The notes: generated by a model not told the origin, from the sequence alone. Counted from the first letter of the stretch, positions 8,489-16,953 are shown. The stretch: DNA of 64,000 nucleotides from JABFRJ01 sp963847145 (GCA_963847145.1 CAWJYN010000007.1:186001-250000), one strand, 5' to 3'. Made by a program: numbers and translations.

Positions 8489-8998
8489 CTACCCCTGCGT
8501 TCCTTTCGCAATCGGTTCGCTGTACTTCAGCTCCAGATCCCAAGGGAAATAGATCCAGGTGTCCTGGCTGACTTCGGTGACGAAGGTGTCGATGAGGGGC
8601 ACGCCCATGGGCTTGGCATAGACGGTGGCAAAATGCGCGTTGGGCAGCAGGTCGCGGACGACTTTGGCGGTTTTGCCAGTGTCGGTCAGGTCGTCGATGA
8701 CGAGGACGCCTTTGCCCTTGCCGTCGCCGATGGCGGCGATGGAGGGCGCAATCCCTTTGAGGGTTTGGAGTTCACCTTGGGATTTGTAGTCGTGATAGCT
8801 GGCGATGCAGATGGTTTCGATCAGCCGCAAGCCCAATTCGCGGGCGACGATGGCGGCCGGCACCAGCCCGCCGCGGGTGATGCAGACGATGGCGTCGAAT
8901 TTGCCTTTGTCGGCCAGCCGCCAGGCCATGGCGCGGCAATCGCGGTGGAACTGGTCCCAGGAGACGGGGAAGGCTTTGGGAGAAGTGGGCTGGGCCAT
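8489..8998 (-). CDS. gpt: Xanthine (xanthine-guanine) phosphoribosyltransferase
   Basis: 169-residue purine-salvage enzyme converting xanthine or guanine plus PRPP to XMP or GMP in the cytoplasm. The PRPP-binding motif VLVIDDLTDTGKTAKVVR lies at about residues 98-115, the N-terminal CITRGGLVPAAIVAREL gives the PRPP/pyrophosphate loop, and WIYFPWDLELK is the usual family C-terminus. Length and motif spacing fit the E. coli Gpt type and not Hpt. Monocistronic, divergent from the downstream TA pair. Confidence 0.92.
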   Translation of the reverse strand: MAQPTSPKAFPVSWDQFHRDCRAMAWRLADKGKFDAIVCITRGGLVPAAIVARELGLRLIETICIASYHDYKSQGELQTLKGIAPSIAAIGDGKGKGVLVIDDLTDTGKTAKVVRDLLPNAHFATVYAKPMGVPLIDTFVTEVSQDTWIYFPWDLELKYSEPIAKGTQG

Positions 8999-9053
8999 GG
9001 CCGGGGCTCGTGTCTTGGGTGGCTGACGGGTCGGGTTTGGGCGGTAGGTAAGC

Positions 9054-9094
9054 TTGAAAACGAGGCAAATGTCTGTTATACAATTTGTCTAACA
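9054..9094 (+). promoter_or_regulatory. Promoter and operator of the AbrB/Doc pair
   Basis: Sigma-70-like boxes TTGAAA (9054-9059) and TATACA (9077-9082) with a 17-base spacer. A 21-bp inverted repeat, TGTTATACAA and TTGTCTAACA around one central T (9074-9094, one mismatch), covers the -10 box, where an autoregulating antitoxin would bind. Located 25 bases before the antitoxin start. Confidence 0.65.
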
Positions 9095-9118
9095 TTATCG
9101 TCTGACCGGAGCTGACCT

Positions 9119-9340
9119 ATGCGCCTCGAAATCAAGCAGATCGGCAACTCGACTGGCCTCATTCTCCCAAAGGAACTGCTGGCGCGCCTGCGGCTCGAGC
9201 GCGGCGATAGCGTGCTGGTGACGGAAGGGCCGGACGGCTTCTCGGTGTCGCGTCACGACGAAACGTTCGAGCGTGGACTTGAGATCGCGCGGAAAGGCAT
9301 GAAACAGTACCGAAACACGCTGACTGAGCTCGCCAAATGA
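9119..9340 (+). CDS. AbrB/MazE-family antitoxin
   Basis: 73 residues. The N-terminus MRLEIKQIGNSTGLILPKELLARLRL is a swapped-hairpin AbrB DNA-binding domain (about 1-46); the C-terminal tail (RHDETFERGLEIARKGMKQY) would wrap the toxin. The start of the next gene overlaps its end (ATGA, 9337-9340), so the two are co-translated. Known family role: neutralises the partner toxin and represses the operon at the palindrome just upstream. Confidence 0.88.
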   Translation: MRLEIKQIGNSTGLILPKELLARLRLERGDSVLVTEGPDGFSVSRHDETFERGLEIARKGMKQYRNTLTELAK

Positions 9341-9723
9341 GCGAACCCGTTTGGCTGCCAGAAGCTTTGGTTCTAGCGATCCACGGCGAGCAACTGGCCA
9401 TGTTCGGTGGTGCGTCAGGTGTGCGCGATCCCGGTCTTTTGCAGTCGGCGCTTGATCGGCCACGCAACAAGTGGGGATATGGTGAAACCGATTTGGCGGC
9501 GCTGACGGCGGCCTATGGGTTTGGCCTTGCAAAAAACCATCCGTTTGTTGATGGCAACAAGCGCGTTGCGTTTCTCTCGATGTTCACGTTTCTCGGGTTG
9601 AACGGCGTCGCGTTTGTCGCAAGCGAACCCGATGCAACCGTGATCATGCAAGCGCTTGCCGCTGGCAACTTGACCGAGGCCGAGTTGGTCATCTGGATCC
9701 GACAGCATGCTGCTCCGTCCTGA
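9337..9723 (+). CDS. Doc-like (death-on-curing) Fic-family toxin
   Basis: 128 residues, a Doc-type member of the Fic fold. The catalytic loop is HPFVDGNKR (His68, Asp72, Asn74, Lys75, Arg76), matching the Doc consensus H-x-F-x-D/N-x-N-K-R. Family members phosphorylate elongation factor EF-Tu and stall translation; the activity here is inferred. N-terminal PEALVLAIHGEQLAMFGGASGVRD is the usual Doc start. Paired with an AbrB-type rather than a Phd-type antitoxin, a combination also known elsewhere. Confidence 0.9.
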   Translation: MSEPVWLPEALVLAIHGEQLAMFGGASGVRDPGLLQSALDRPRNKWGYGETDLAALTAAYGFGLAKNHPFVDGNKRVAFLSMFTFLGLNGVAFVASEPDATVIMQALAAGNLTEAELVIWIRQHAAPS

Positions 9724-9834
9724 CATGGCGTCGCCGCATTGTTTGCTGCGCCCTGGACGCCTTGCCCGCCTCAGTCTAACGTTAACGTCAATTTGCATTT
9801 CGGATTGTTGCTTTTCCGAACAAAGGTCTGCCCC

Positions 9835-10890
9835 ATGACCAACGTCGTCGCCTTGCATCCACAGCGCACCGCCAAGCGGGTTGCGGCGCGTGCGCTCCTG
9901 ACCGAGCAGCAGTTGGCCGAAGTGCGTGAGCGTTCGACGTGGCGCGGCGCGCTGATGGTGGCGCATGCGTGGGCGACGATCATCGCGGCTGTTGCACTGG
10001 TGGCGATCTGGCCCAATCCGCTGACGTGGCTGGCTGCGGTGGTGATCATCGGTTCGCGGCAGCTGGGGTTGGCTATTCTGATGCATGACGGCGCGCACGG
10101 GGCGTTGCATCCGAATGAGACGGTCAATCTGCGGCTCAGCCAGTGGTTCTGCGCGTATCCGATCCTGGCTGAGACGCGGGCATATCGCCGCTATCACTTG
10201 AAGCATCATGCGCACACGCAAACAGACCAGGATCCCGACCTTATTCTATCGCGTCCGTTCCCGATCACGTCCGCGAGCTACCGGCGCAAGTTCATCCGCG
10301 ACATTACGGGGCAGACCGGTTTCGAGCAGCGCAAGGCGCAGCTGCAGAATGCGTTGGGTTCGAATGCACAGCCGTTGAGCGTGCGATTGCGGTCGCTGTG
10401 GGCGACGCTGGGGCCGCAGATTACGACGAATGTTGTCATTGGCGTTGCGTTGACGGCAGCCGTGGGGTGGTGGGCTTATCCGCTGCTGTGGGTCGCGCCA
10501 AACCTGACCTGGAACATGGTCGTTACGCGGGTGCGCAACATCGCGGAACATGCGGTGGTGCCCGATAGCACGGACCCGCTGCGCAACACGCGCACGACGG
10601 TTGCGAACCGGTTCGAGCGGCTGACGTTAGCGCCTTACTATGTGAACTATCACCTGGAGCATCATCTGTTTTTCTACGTGCCGGCCTATCAGCTGCCGAA
10701 GGTCCACGCGTGGCTGATGGCTGGACCGCACAAGGACCGCATGGAGGTGCAACACGGCTATTGGGGCGTTCTGGCCAAAGCGACAGCGCGGCCAGCGGCA
10801 GAAGACAAACCAGGCGAAATCGTCAACGCCGCGCGGCGGGCGCGCGCCGGCACGGATGCCAATGCTGACCGGGCCAAAGCCGGCTTCTAA
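9835..10890 (+). CDS. Membrane fatty acid desaturase family protein
   Basis: 351 residues from ATG 9835 (MTNVVALHPQ). Hydrophobic segments near 45-65, 70-90 and 215-245. The three di-iron histidine clusters are present: HDGAHG (about 90), HLKHHAH (about 125), and HLEHH (about 275). This marks an integral-membrane di-iron oxygenase that desaturates or hydroxylates acyl chains or carotenoid/sphingolipid-like substrates; regiochemistry cannot be read. The C-terminal 30 residues are Ala/Arg-rich. A longer frame to 9739 overlaps a palindrome and is not supported. No electron-donor gene adjacent. Confidence 0.85.
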   Translation: MTNVVALHPQRTAKRVAARALLTEQQLAEVRERSTWRGALMVAHAWATIIAAVALVAIWPNPLTWLAAVVIIGSRQLGLAILMHDGAHGALHPNETVNLRLSQWFCAYPILAETRAYRRYHLKHHAHTQTDQDPDLILSRPFPITSASYRRKFIRDITGQTGFEQRKAQLQNALGSNAQPLSVRLRSLWATLGPQITTNVVIGVALTAAVGWWAYPLLWVAPNLTWNMVVTRVRNIAEHAVVPDSTDPLRNTRTTVANRFERLTLAPYYVNYHLEHHLFFYVPAYQLPKVHAWLMAGPHKDRMEVQHGYWGVLAKATARPAAEDKPGEIVNAARRARAGTDANADRAKAGF

Positions 10891-11034
10891 AGCAATGGCT
10901 CATTTCAGAGCGGTACTTAACGGATTGTTCAAAGCTCTCTGGCATCATCCAACACAGCCAGATTTTATCATAGCGTCTCTGGCCTCCCTTTTTTCGCGCC
11001 CCGTTTTGGGATGTTGCGTCCAGGAGATCCAGAG

Positions 11035-12051
11035 ATGCACGTTGATTGCTTTACGCCGGGCGCCGCCAAGAGCGCGCCGCCGCTTTCGAAGCGGCTGGCC
11101 GTCCCGGTGGCCCTGTTGCTGACGCTGGCGCTCGGTGCCTGCGCAGGTGGTGCACCTTCGATCGACTTCGCCAGCCTTGGCCAACAGCCTGAGGCGGTCT
11201 CAACCGCTAGCACGAACGACGCCAAGGGTCCGCAAACGGACCTGCAGAAGGCGACGGAATACTGGGGTAAGCAGTTCGAAAAGTCGCCGCGCGATCCGCA
11301 GGCTGCCATCAACTACGTGCGCAATCTGAAGGCGCTGGGTGCCAAGCAGCAGGCGCTGGGTGTCATCCAACAGGCGCATGCGGTCAATCCAACGCACAAG
11401 GTTGTCGCTTCAGAATATGGCCGGCTTGCCCTGGAAATGGATCAGCTCTCGGTTGCAGAGAAGCTGCTCGCCATGGCCGATGATCCGGTGCAACCCGACT
11501 GGAAAGTTATCTCCGCACGTGGCACCGTGCTTGCCAAACAGGGCCGCTACCGCGAGGCGATCCCGCAGTTCGAGCGCGCCCTCGCCGCCTCGCCAAACCA
11601 ACCGGCGGTGCTCAATAATCTTGCTCTCGCGCACGCCATGAACGGACAGGCCGAAAAAGCCGAGCCCATGCTGCGGCAAGCCGCAGCCGATGGCGCGGCT
11701 GATCCAAAAGTGTCGCAGAACCTCTCGCTGGTGCTGGGCCTGCAGGGCAAACACGACGATGCCAAGAGCGTCATTATCCGGACGGCGCCGGCGGAAGAAG
11801 TGGCGGACGACACCCGACTGGTACGCGACATGGTTGGTACGCAGATGGCCACTGCACCGATGACCACGACAACGAAGATCAGCACGAGCTCGACGGCAGC
11901 GGGGAAATCCAAAGCCGGCGCGAAGTCCAAGGCCGCACCGATGGCGCAGCCAGCCGCGACCGAAGATGCTTCAGCGCTCGTCCAGCGCCTCGCCGATGGG
12001 TATGCCAGCACGCCAGCGGATGCGCCGGTCCAGCTGGTGCCGAAGCGCTGA
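11035..12051 (+). CDS. TPR-repeat lipoprotein (TadD-like)
   Basis: 338 residues from ATG 11035, with AGGAG eight bases upstream. N-terminal signal with lipobox LALGAC (lipidated Cys36). The middle (about 65-260) contains tetratricopeptide repeats (AINYVRNLKALGAKQQALGVIQQAH, GRYREAIPQFERALAASPNQPAVLNNLALAHAMNG, PKVSQNLSLVLGLQGKHDDA). The tail is Thr/Ser/Ala/Lys-rich (about 275-338). Similar lipoproteins (TadD) help assemble Tad/Flp pili, but no tad genes lie nearby, so a general envelope-scaffold role is as likely. Confidence 0.75.
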   Translation: MHVDCFTPGAAKSAPPLSKRLAVPVALLLTLALGACAGGAPSIDFASLGQQPEAVSTASTNDAKGPQTDLQKATEYWGKQFEKSPRDPQAAINYVRNLKALGAKQQALGVIQQAHAVNPTHKVVASEYGRLALEMDQLSVAEKLLAMADDPVQPDWKVISARGTVLAKQGRYREAIPQFERALAASPNQPAVLNNLALAHAMNGQAEKAEPMLRQAAADGAADPKVSQNLSLVLGLQGKHDDAKSVIIRTAPAEEVADDTRLVRDMVGTQMATAPMTTTTKISTSSTAAGKSKAGAKSKAAPMAQPAATEDASALVQRLADGYASTPADAPVQLVPKR

Positions 12052-12262
12052 CGCTGATCCCGACTGCTTGATGCCGCAGCTCGAACCGGTCCGTGCACAC
12101 GCGCGGGCCGGTTGAGCCGTGTGGACATGCGGAGCGTGGTACGGACTGTTACCTTGTTGACAGAAAGGCTTGGCGATCCGCGCTTGCGTTGCCTAAGATA
12201 CCGGCAAAAGACTGGCATCGATTCCGCAATCAATTCTGGCAGCCTTGAGGATCCCCCGGCCC

Positions 12263-15200
12263 ATGTCCACTACCAATCCGCTGCATCCCATCCCCTGCCC
12301 GCCCCGCACGCGCGTGGTGGGCAACATGTTCTCGCTGAGGGCGTCATCGCCCATCCAGGACATGGTCAAGATGGCGCAGGAGCTGGGGCCGATCTTCTGG
12401 CTCGACATGATGGGCAAGCCCATCGTCGTCGTTTCAGGTGCTGATCTGGTGGATGAACTGTCTGATGAGACGCGGTTCGATAAGACTGTGCGCGGGGCGC
12501 TGCGGCGCATCCGGGCGTTTGCAGGCGACGGGCTGTTCACGGCCTACACCGACGAACCAAACTGGTCGAAAGCGCACAACATCCTGCTGCCGAATTTCTC
12601 GCAGCGCGCGATGGTCGGCTATCACCCGATGATGGCTGACATTGCAGCGCAGTTGGTCGAGAAATGGGGCCGCCTGAATTCCGAAGATGAGATCGATGTT
12701 ACGCACGATATGACGTGCCTGGCGCTCGATACGATTGGACTGGCCGGCTTCGACTACCGCTTCAACTCGTTTTATCGCGAAAAAAACCACCCGTTCGTGG
12801 ACGCCATGGTTCGCGCGCTCGACATTACGATGCGCACGCGCGGCCTGCCGCTGGAAGACGTTATCCGCAAGGACCGCGATATCAAGCTCAAGTCCGACAT
12901 CCGCTACATGAATAAAGTGGTCGACCGGGTGATCCAGGAACGGCGCGCCAACCCGGAAGGCAACAAGGGCAAGAACGATCTGTTGAGCTACATGCTCGAC
13001 GGTGTCGACAAGAAAACCGGCGAGCGTCTGGACGATCTGCAGATCCGCTACCAGACGATCACGTTTCTCATCGCGGGCCATGAGACGACCAGCGGGCTGT
13101 TGTCATTTGCGACGTACTACATGCTGCAGAACCCAGCGATCATGGCCAAAGCGGTGGCCGAGGTCGACGCGGTGCTCGGTAACGATATCTCGGGAACGCC
13201 CAGCTACGCACAGGTTACGCAGCTCGACTACGTGTCGCGCGTTCTCAAGGAAGCGCTGCGGCTGTGGCCGACGGCGCCTGCTTATGCCGTCTCGCCGCAT
13301 AAGGACGTCGAAGTCATCGGCGGCAAATATGAGATCAAGAAGGCTTATCAGACGGTGGTTCTCATTCCGGCGCTGCATCGTGACAAGGCGGTGTGGGGCG
13401 ACCGCACGGAAGTGTTCGATCCGGACAATCACACGCGTGAAGCGGAGGCCAAGCGGCCGGTCAATGCCTACAAGCCGTTCGGCAATGGCCAGCGCGCGTG
13501 CATTGGGCGCCAGTTTGCCATGCAGGAAGCGACCATGGTGCTGGCGATGATCCTGCAGCGGTTCGAGTTGATTGATCACAAGCGCTACAAGCTCGAGCTC
13601 AAAGAAACACTGTCGGTCAAGCCGGAAGGCTTCAAGATTCGGGTGCGTCAGCGTGCTGGCCGCACACAGACCGGCGGGATCCGCCCGGCGGCTGCAGCGA
13701 ACGGCGCAGCGACGGCGGACACCGCGGCTGCGAAAGTCCGGGCTGCCAGTCGTCCAACGCACGACACGCCACTGTTGGTTCTCTATGGTTCCAACCTTGG
13801 CACTGCCGAAGGACTTGCACGGCAGATTGCCGAAGAAGGCGACGCCAACGGCTTTGCGACAACACTGGCGCCGCTTGACGATTACAAAGCCAAGCTGCCT
13901 GCAAAAGGTGCCGTGCTGATCGCCTGTGCGTCCTACAATGGTATGGCACCGGACAACGCTGGTGCGTTCTGCAGTTGGCTGTCGAATGGTGTGGGTGGCC
14001 CGGATGCGCTGAAGGATGTGCGCTTTGGCGTGTTCGGCTGTGGCAACCGCGACTGGTCGGCGACGTTCCAGACGGTGCCACGCATGATCGATGCCAAACT
14101 CGCCGAGCACGGCGCGCAACGGCTGCTGCCGATGGGTGAAGGCGATGCACGCGATGATTTCGATGGTCAGTTCCAGAACTGGTATGCGCCGGTGTGGAGC
14201 ACACTGGCCAAGGATTTCAACGTCGGCCTCGCCGATGCATCATCGAAGGCCGACGCCTACGCTTTGGAGGTGATATCCGAACGCGAGGTGAGCCCGTTCG
14301 TCGATAGCCTCGGCGCGCACACAATGAAGGTCGCGCTCAATCGCGAGCTGCACACAAAAACGGGCACTGCGCCGTCGCCACGTTCCACACGACACATCGA
14401 GATCGAGCTGCCTCCGGGCGAAACCTACAAGGCTGGCGATCATCTCGGCGTCCTACCACGCAACATGACTTCACTTGTGCGCCGCGTATGCGCGCGGTTT
14501 GGCATCGAGCCCGAGGCACAGGTCGTGCTACGGGCACCCGGCGGACGCAAGGGACACCTCCCGGTCGATAAGCCGATGCGCTTGTTCTTCCTGTTGTCGG
14601 ACTATGTGGAGCTGCAGGAGACCGCCAGCCGTAAGCAGATCCAGATCATGGCAGCGCATACGCGATGCCCGCATACAGGCCCAAAACTGACGGCACTGTC
14701 AGCCGAGACCGAGGCTGGACAGGCCAAGTATCGGCAGGAGGTGTTCAGCAAACGCCGCTCGGTGCTTGATCTGTTGGAAGAGCACAAGGCATGCGAACTG
14801 CCGCTCAATGTGTTCCTCGAAATGCTGCCGGCACTGCGGCCGCGCTACTATTCGATCTCGTCGTCGCCGCTCGCAGCGCCAACCGCGTGCAGCATAACGG
14901 TGGCGGTGGTGGACGAACCACACCGCAGCGGCAGCGGGACTTACCAAGGCGTGTGCTCCAACTTCCTGCGGCCGCACCGCAAGGGCGACGTGGTGTTTTC
15001 GTTTGTGAAGGATACGAAATCGGCGTTCCGGTTGCCGGCCGATCCAAGCGTGCCGGTGATCATGATCGGGCCGGGGACCGGGCTCGCGCCCTTCCGCGGA
15101 TTCTTGCAAGAGCGCGGCGCGCTGAAAGCCAAAGGCGAGACGGTGGGCGCGGCGGAGTTGTTCTTCGGTTGCCGCCGTCCGGACCAGGATTTCATCTACG

Positions 15201-15514
15201 CGGACGAATTGAAAGCGTTTGAGGCGCAAGGTCTGGCGCGGTTGCACGTAGCGTTCTCGCGCGCGGAAGGGACGCCGAAGCAGTATGTGCAGGATTTGAT
15301 CAAGGCGGAGGCTGATCAGCTCTGGTCGCTCTTGGAGCGCGGCGCTGTGATCTACGTCTGCGGTGATGCCAGCAAGATGGCGCCGGCGGTGCGGCAGGCG
15401 TTCGTGGAGATATTCGCCAAGAAGTCGGGGCTGGGTGCTGCCGCAGCAGACGCAAAAGTCGAAGCCTTAGCGACGAGCGGCCGTTACTTTACTGATGTCT
15501 GGGCGACGGGGTAA
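12263..15514 (+). CDS. Self-sufficient cytochrome P450 / NADPH-P450 reductase (CYP102-like)
   Basis: 1083-residue fusion that hydroxylates or epoxidises fatty acids or related hydrophobic substrates using NADPH and oxygen. P450 part (about 1-465): oxygen-binding I-helix AGHETTS (271-277), K-helix ExxR (Glu330-Arg333), heme loop PFGNGQRACIGRQF with Cys413. An Ala-rich linker (about 470-500) leads to an FMN flavodoxin domain (LLVLYGSNLGTAEGLARQIA), then the FAD domain (RPRYYSISSSP) and the NADPH domain (MIGPGTGLAPFRGFLQERG, YVCGDASKMAPAVR). Length and order match P450 BM3 (1049 residues). ATG 12263 is preceded by GAGG; a TTG at 12245 is also in frame. Stands alone without a visible regulator. 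Confidence 0.93.
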   Translation: MSTTNPLHPIPCPPRTRVVGNMFSLRASSPIQDMVKMAQELGPIFWLDMMGKPIVVVSGADLVDELSDETRFDKTVRGALRRIRAFAGDGLFTAYTDEPNWSKAHNILLPNFSQRAMVGYHPMMADIAAQLVEKWGRLNSEDEIDVTHDMTCLALDTIGLAGFDYRFNSFYREKNHPFVDAMVRALDITMRTRGLPLEDVIRKDRDIKLKSDIRYMNKVVDRVIQERRANPEGNKGKNDLLSYMLDGVDKKTGERLDDLQIRYQTITFLIAGHETTSGLLSFATYYMLQNPAIMAKAVAEVDAVLGNDISGTPSYAQVTQLDYVSRVLKEALRLWPTAPAYAVSPHKDVEVIGGKYEIKKAYQTVVLIPALHRDKAVWGDRTEVFDPDNHTREAEAKRPVNAYKPFGNGQRACIGRQFAMQEATMVLAMILQRFELIDHKRYKLELKETLSVKPEGFKIRVRQRAGRTQTGGIRPAAAANGAATADTAAAKVRAASRPTHDTPLLVLYGSNLGTAEGLARQIAEEGDANGFATTLAPLDDYKAKLPAKGAVLIACASYNGMAPDNAGAFCSWLSNGVGGPDALKDVRFGVFGCGNRDWSATFQTVPRMIDAKLAEHGAQRLLPMGEGDARDDFDGQFQNWYAPVWSTLAKDFNVGLADASSKADAYALEVISEREVSPFVDSLGAHTMKVALNRELHTKTGTAPSPRSTRHIEIELPPGETYKAGDHLGVLPRNMTSLVRRVCARFGIEPEAQVVLRAPGGRKGHLPVDKPMRLFFLLSDYVELQETASRKQIQIMAAHTRCPHTGPKLTALSAETEAGQAKYRQEVFSKRRSVLDLLEEHKACELPLNVFLEMLPALRPRYYSISSSPLAAPTACSITVAVVDEPHRSGSGTYQGVCSNFLRPHRKGDVVFSFVKDTKSAFRLPADPSVPVIMIGPGTGLAPFRGFLQERGALKAKGETVGAAELFFGCRRPDQDFIYADELKAFEAQGLARLHVAFSRAEGTPKQYVQDLIKAEADQLWSLLERGAVIYVCGDASKMAPAVRQAFVEIFAKKSGLGAAAADAKVEALATSGRYFTDVWATG

Positions 15515-15667
15515 CGCACCATCGATGATGCGCACGGCCTGTGCAGCGGCAAACGCATGCGCCGGCACACCGACGGCCGCGGACACGGCAGCCGCTGTCG
15601 CTGAACGCGCCGCCCACAACGACGCGGCACCAGCCGATGCGAAGCCGAAGGGCTGATCGTTGCCCAT
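15467..15667 (-). CDS. Small Ala-rich hypothetical protein (doubtful)
   Basis: 66 codons from ATG 15667 (MGNDQPFGFASAGAASLWAA), ending antisense inside the last 48 bases of the P450 gene. The translation looks like a plausible Ala-rich helix, and third-position GC is fairly high for this frame. There is no ribosome-binding site or recognisable family. It may be chance coding potential in GC-rich DNA. Confidence 0.25.
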   Translation of the reverse strand: MGNDQPFGFASAGAASLWAARSATAAAVSAAVGVPAHAFAAAQAVRIIDGALPRRPDISKVTAARR

Positions 15668-15680
15668 GACGGATGCAGTG

Positions 15681-15714
15681 CGGCGCGACACCGGTGACGG
15701 GGCGCGCCGTTTTT
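15681..15714 (+). terminator. Possible rho-independent terminator
   Basis: Stem CGGCGCG (15681-15687) with CGCGCCG (15703-15709), 15-base loop, followed by TTTTT (15710-15714). Lies 170 bases after the P450 stop and before the ccd promoter. The loop is long, so the strength is uncertain. Confidence 0.45.
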
Positions 15715-15749
15715 GCAATCCGGGAGCGGCGCGCGCCCTCGCCGTCAAC

Positions 15750-15778
15750 TTGCAACGGCCGGAATGCCCATCTATAAT
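15750..15778 (+). promoter_or_regulatory. Sigma-70-like promoter of ccdAB
   Basis: TTGCAA (15750-15755), a 17-base spacer, and a perfect TATAAT (15773-15778), 40 bases before the antitoxin ATG. No clear palindromic operator was seen. Confidence 0.65.
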
Positions 15779-15817
15779 CCACATCATCGATGCGCATTGA
15801 GGTTGTGAAAACCGACC

Positions 15818-16057
15818 ATGGCAGACGGCAGCACGCCCAAAAAGAAAGCCATCAACGTCACGGTAGACCCTGAGCTGGCAGCCCAAGCAAAGGCCGCTGG
15901 CGTCAACCTATCAGGCGTCCTCGAACGCGCCCTCCGCGCCGAACTCAAAGCCCACCGCGAAGCGCAGTGGAAAGCCGAAAACCGTGAGGCGATCGCCGAG
16001 AGCAACGCCGAACTCGAGCGCAACGGTCTGTGGTGCGACGCCTATCGGGTGTGGTGA
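15818..16057 (+). CDS. CcdA-type antitoxin
   Basis: 79 residues. The N-terminal half (KKAINVTVDPELAAQAKAAGVNLSGVLERALRAEL) is a ribbon-helix-helix DNA-binding domain. The C-terminal NREAIAESNAELERNGLWCDAYRVW is the typical CcdA toxin-wrapping tail ending with the G-x-W...R-x-W pattern. Overlaps the next start by one base (TGATG). Represses its own operon and neutralises the CcdB gyrase poison by family analogy. Confidence 0.9.
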   Translation: MADGSTPKKKAINVTVDPELAAQAKAAGVNLSGVLERALRAELKAHREAQWKAENREAIAESNAELERNGLWCDAYRVW

Positions 16058-16371
16058 TGCGCCAGTTCGATATTTGCCGGCTGCGCCCAGCGGCCGGAAC
16101 CAAGCGCACGACGGCTCTCGTAATAATCCTGCAAGCCGATTTGCTGGACGCCGTCGACACCTGCATCGTCGCCCCGCTCGTGCCGCTTGATGCACTGCCC
16201 GCACTCAGCAAACTGCGCCCGGAATTCGAATTCGCCGGCAAGCGCTACCGCCTCATCACCGATCGCCTCAGCGTCCTGACCCGCAAAGATATCGGCACCG
16301 TCGTCGCATCCGCCAAAGACCGCGAATGGGACGTGCGGCGCGCGTTGGATCTGGTGTTTGTGGGTGTGTGA
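16057..16371 (+). CDS. CcdB-type gyrase-poison toxin
   Basis: 104 residues from ATG 16057 (MRQFDICRLRPAAGTKRTTALVIILQADLLD). CcdB fold cues: the start xQFDIxRxRP, a middle CIVAPLVPLDALPALSKLRPEFEFAGKRYRLITDRLSVLTRKDIG, and the C-terminal RRALDLVFVGV. The known target is the GyrA subunit. Its last residue lacks the W-G-I end of plasmid F CcdB, whose W-G residues are needed for killing, so potency is uncertain. Chromosomal copy without plasmid genes nearby. Confidence 0.88.
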   Translation: MRQFDICRLRPAAGTKRTTALVIILQADLLDAVDTCIVAPLVPLDALPALSKLRPEFEFAGKRYRLITDRLSVLTRKDIGTVVASAKDREWDVRRALDLVFVGV

Positions 16372-16464
16372 GGGGGCTGGTATTGGAGCATGACCGCAAG
16401 CTTTGTACCGAGCAAGTCGACACGTAGAGGTGCCCCCGAGCGTAAACGGCGGCAGGCGGGATTC

Positions 16465-16622
16465 GTAGGTTGGGTTGGCGCGCTCGCGGGGCTTGCAATA
16501 CAGCCTCCGAGTTGGCCCCGCGCGTAACCCAACACCACGCTCGCCAGTCAACAATGTTGGGTTACGCGCGGCAAGCGCCGGCGCGAATGGCGGGTTCGGA
16601 GCCCGCGCTAGCCCAACCTACA
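16465..16622. repeat. Nested REP-like palindromes
   Basis: Outer arms GTAGGTTGGG at 16465 and CCCAACCTAC ending at 16622. Inside is an exact 16-bp inverted repeat, CGCGCGTAACCCAACA (16519-16534) with its complement at 16555-16570 around a 20-base loop. Related to the clusters at 7405-7545 and 21435-21469. Confidence 0.7.
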
Positions 16623-16744
16623 ACTTCTTGCGCTGTTTTTTAGGATTTACATTTTCGCACCCGCTCAAATCACCATAGTCACTACATGCAGGCTGCAAAG
16701 CGCGGCCTAACCTGACGCCCGCTACGGGCTCTCGTGGGCAATCT

Positions 16745-16768
16745 GGCTCGTGGACGCGTCCACGAGCC
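16745..16768. repeat. Perfect 24-bp palindrome
   Basis: Half-site GGCTCGTGGACG followed immediately by its exact complement with no spacer. It is unlike the neighbouring GGGTTA repeats. It could be a dimeric-protein binding site, a cruciform or a recombination site. Confidence 0.6.
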
Positions 16769-16953
16769 TGCATTTCAAATGAATCTAGGTGAGCGTCGTT
16801 TGCATCCACACTTGGCCGCTACAGACCAAATCCGCCTCCCGCCTCGCACAGCTGCTAGCGAGGGCACCGCAAAAATTGAAACTCCGCGCCTGCAGTTCGG
16901 CGCAATACGGACGCTGAAGCGCGTCCTCTTGCGCCCTACGAACCTTCGTCTCC

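Larger units (their letters stand above)
16372..16953. other. Intergenic region with palindromes
   Basis: About 580 bases between ccdB and the convergent aldolase gene. Holds a GGGTTA-type palindrome cluster (16465-16622) and a separate perfect 24-bp palindrome (16745-16768). Small open frames on both strands overlap these repeats and show no family. Nothing else recognised. Confidence 0.5.
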
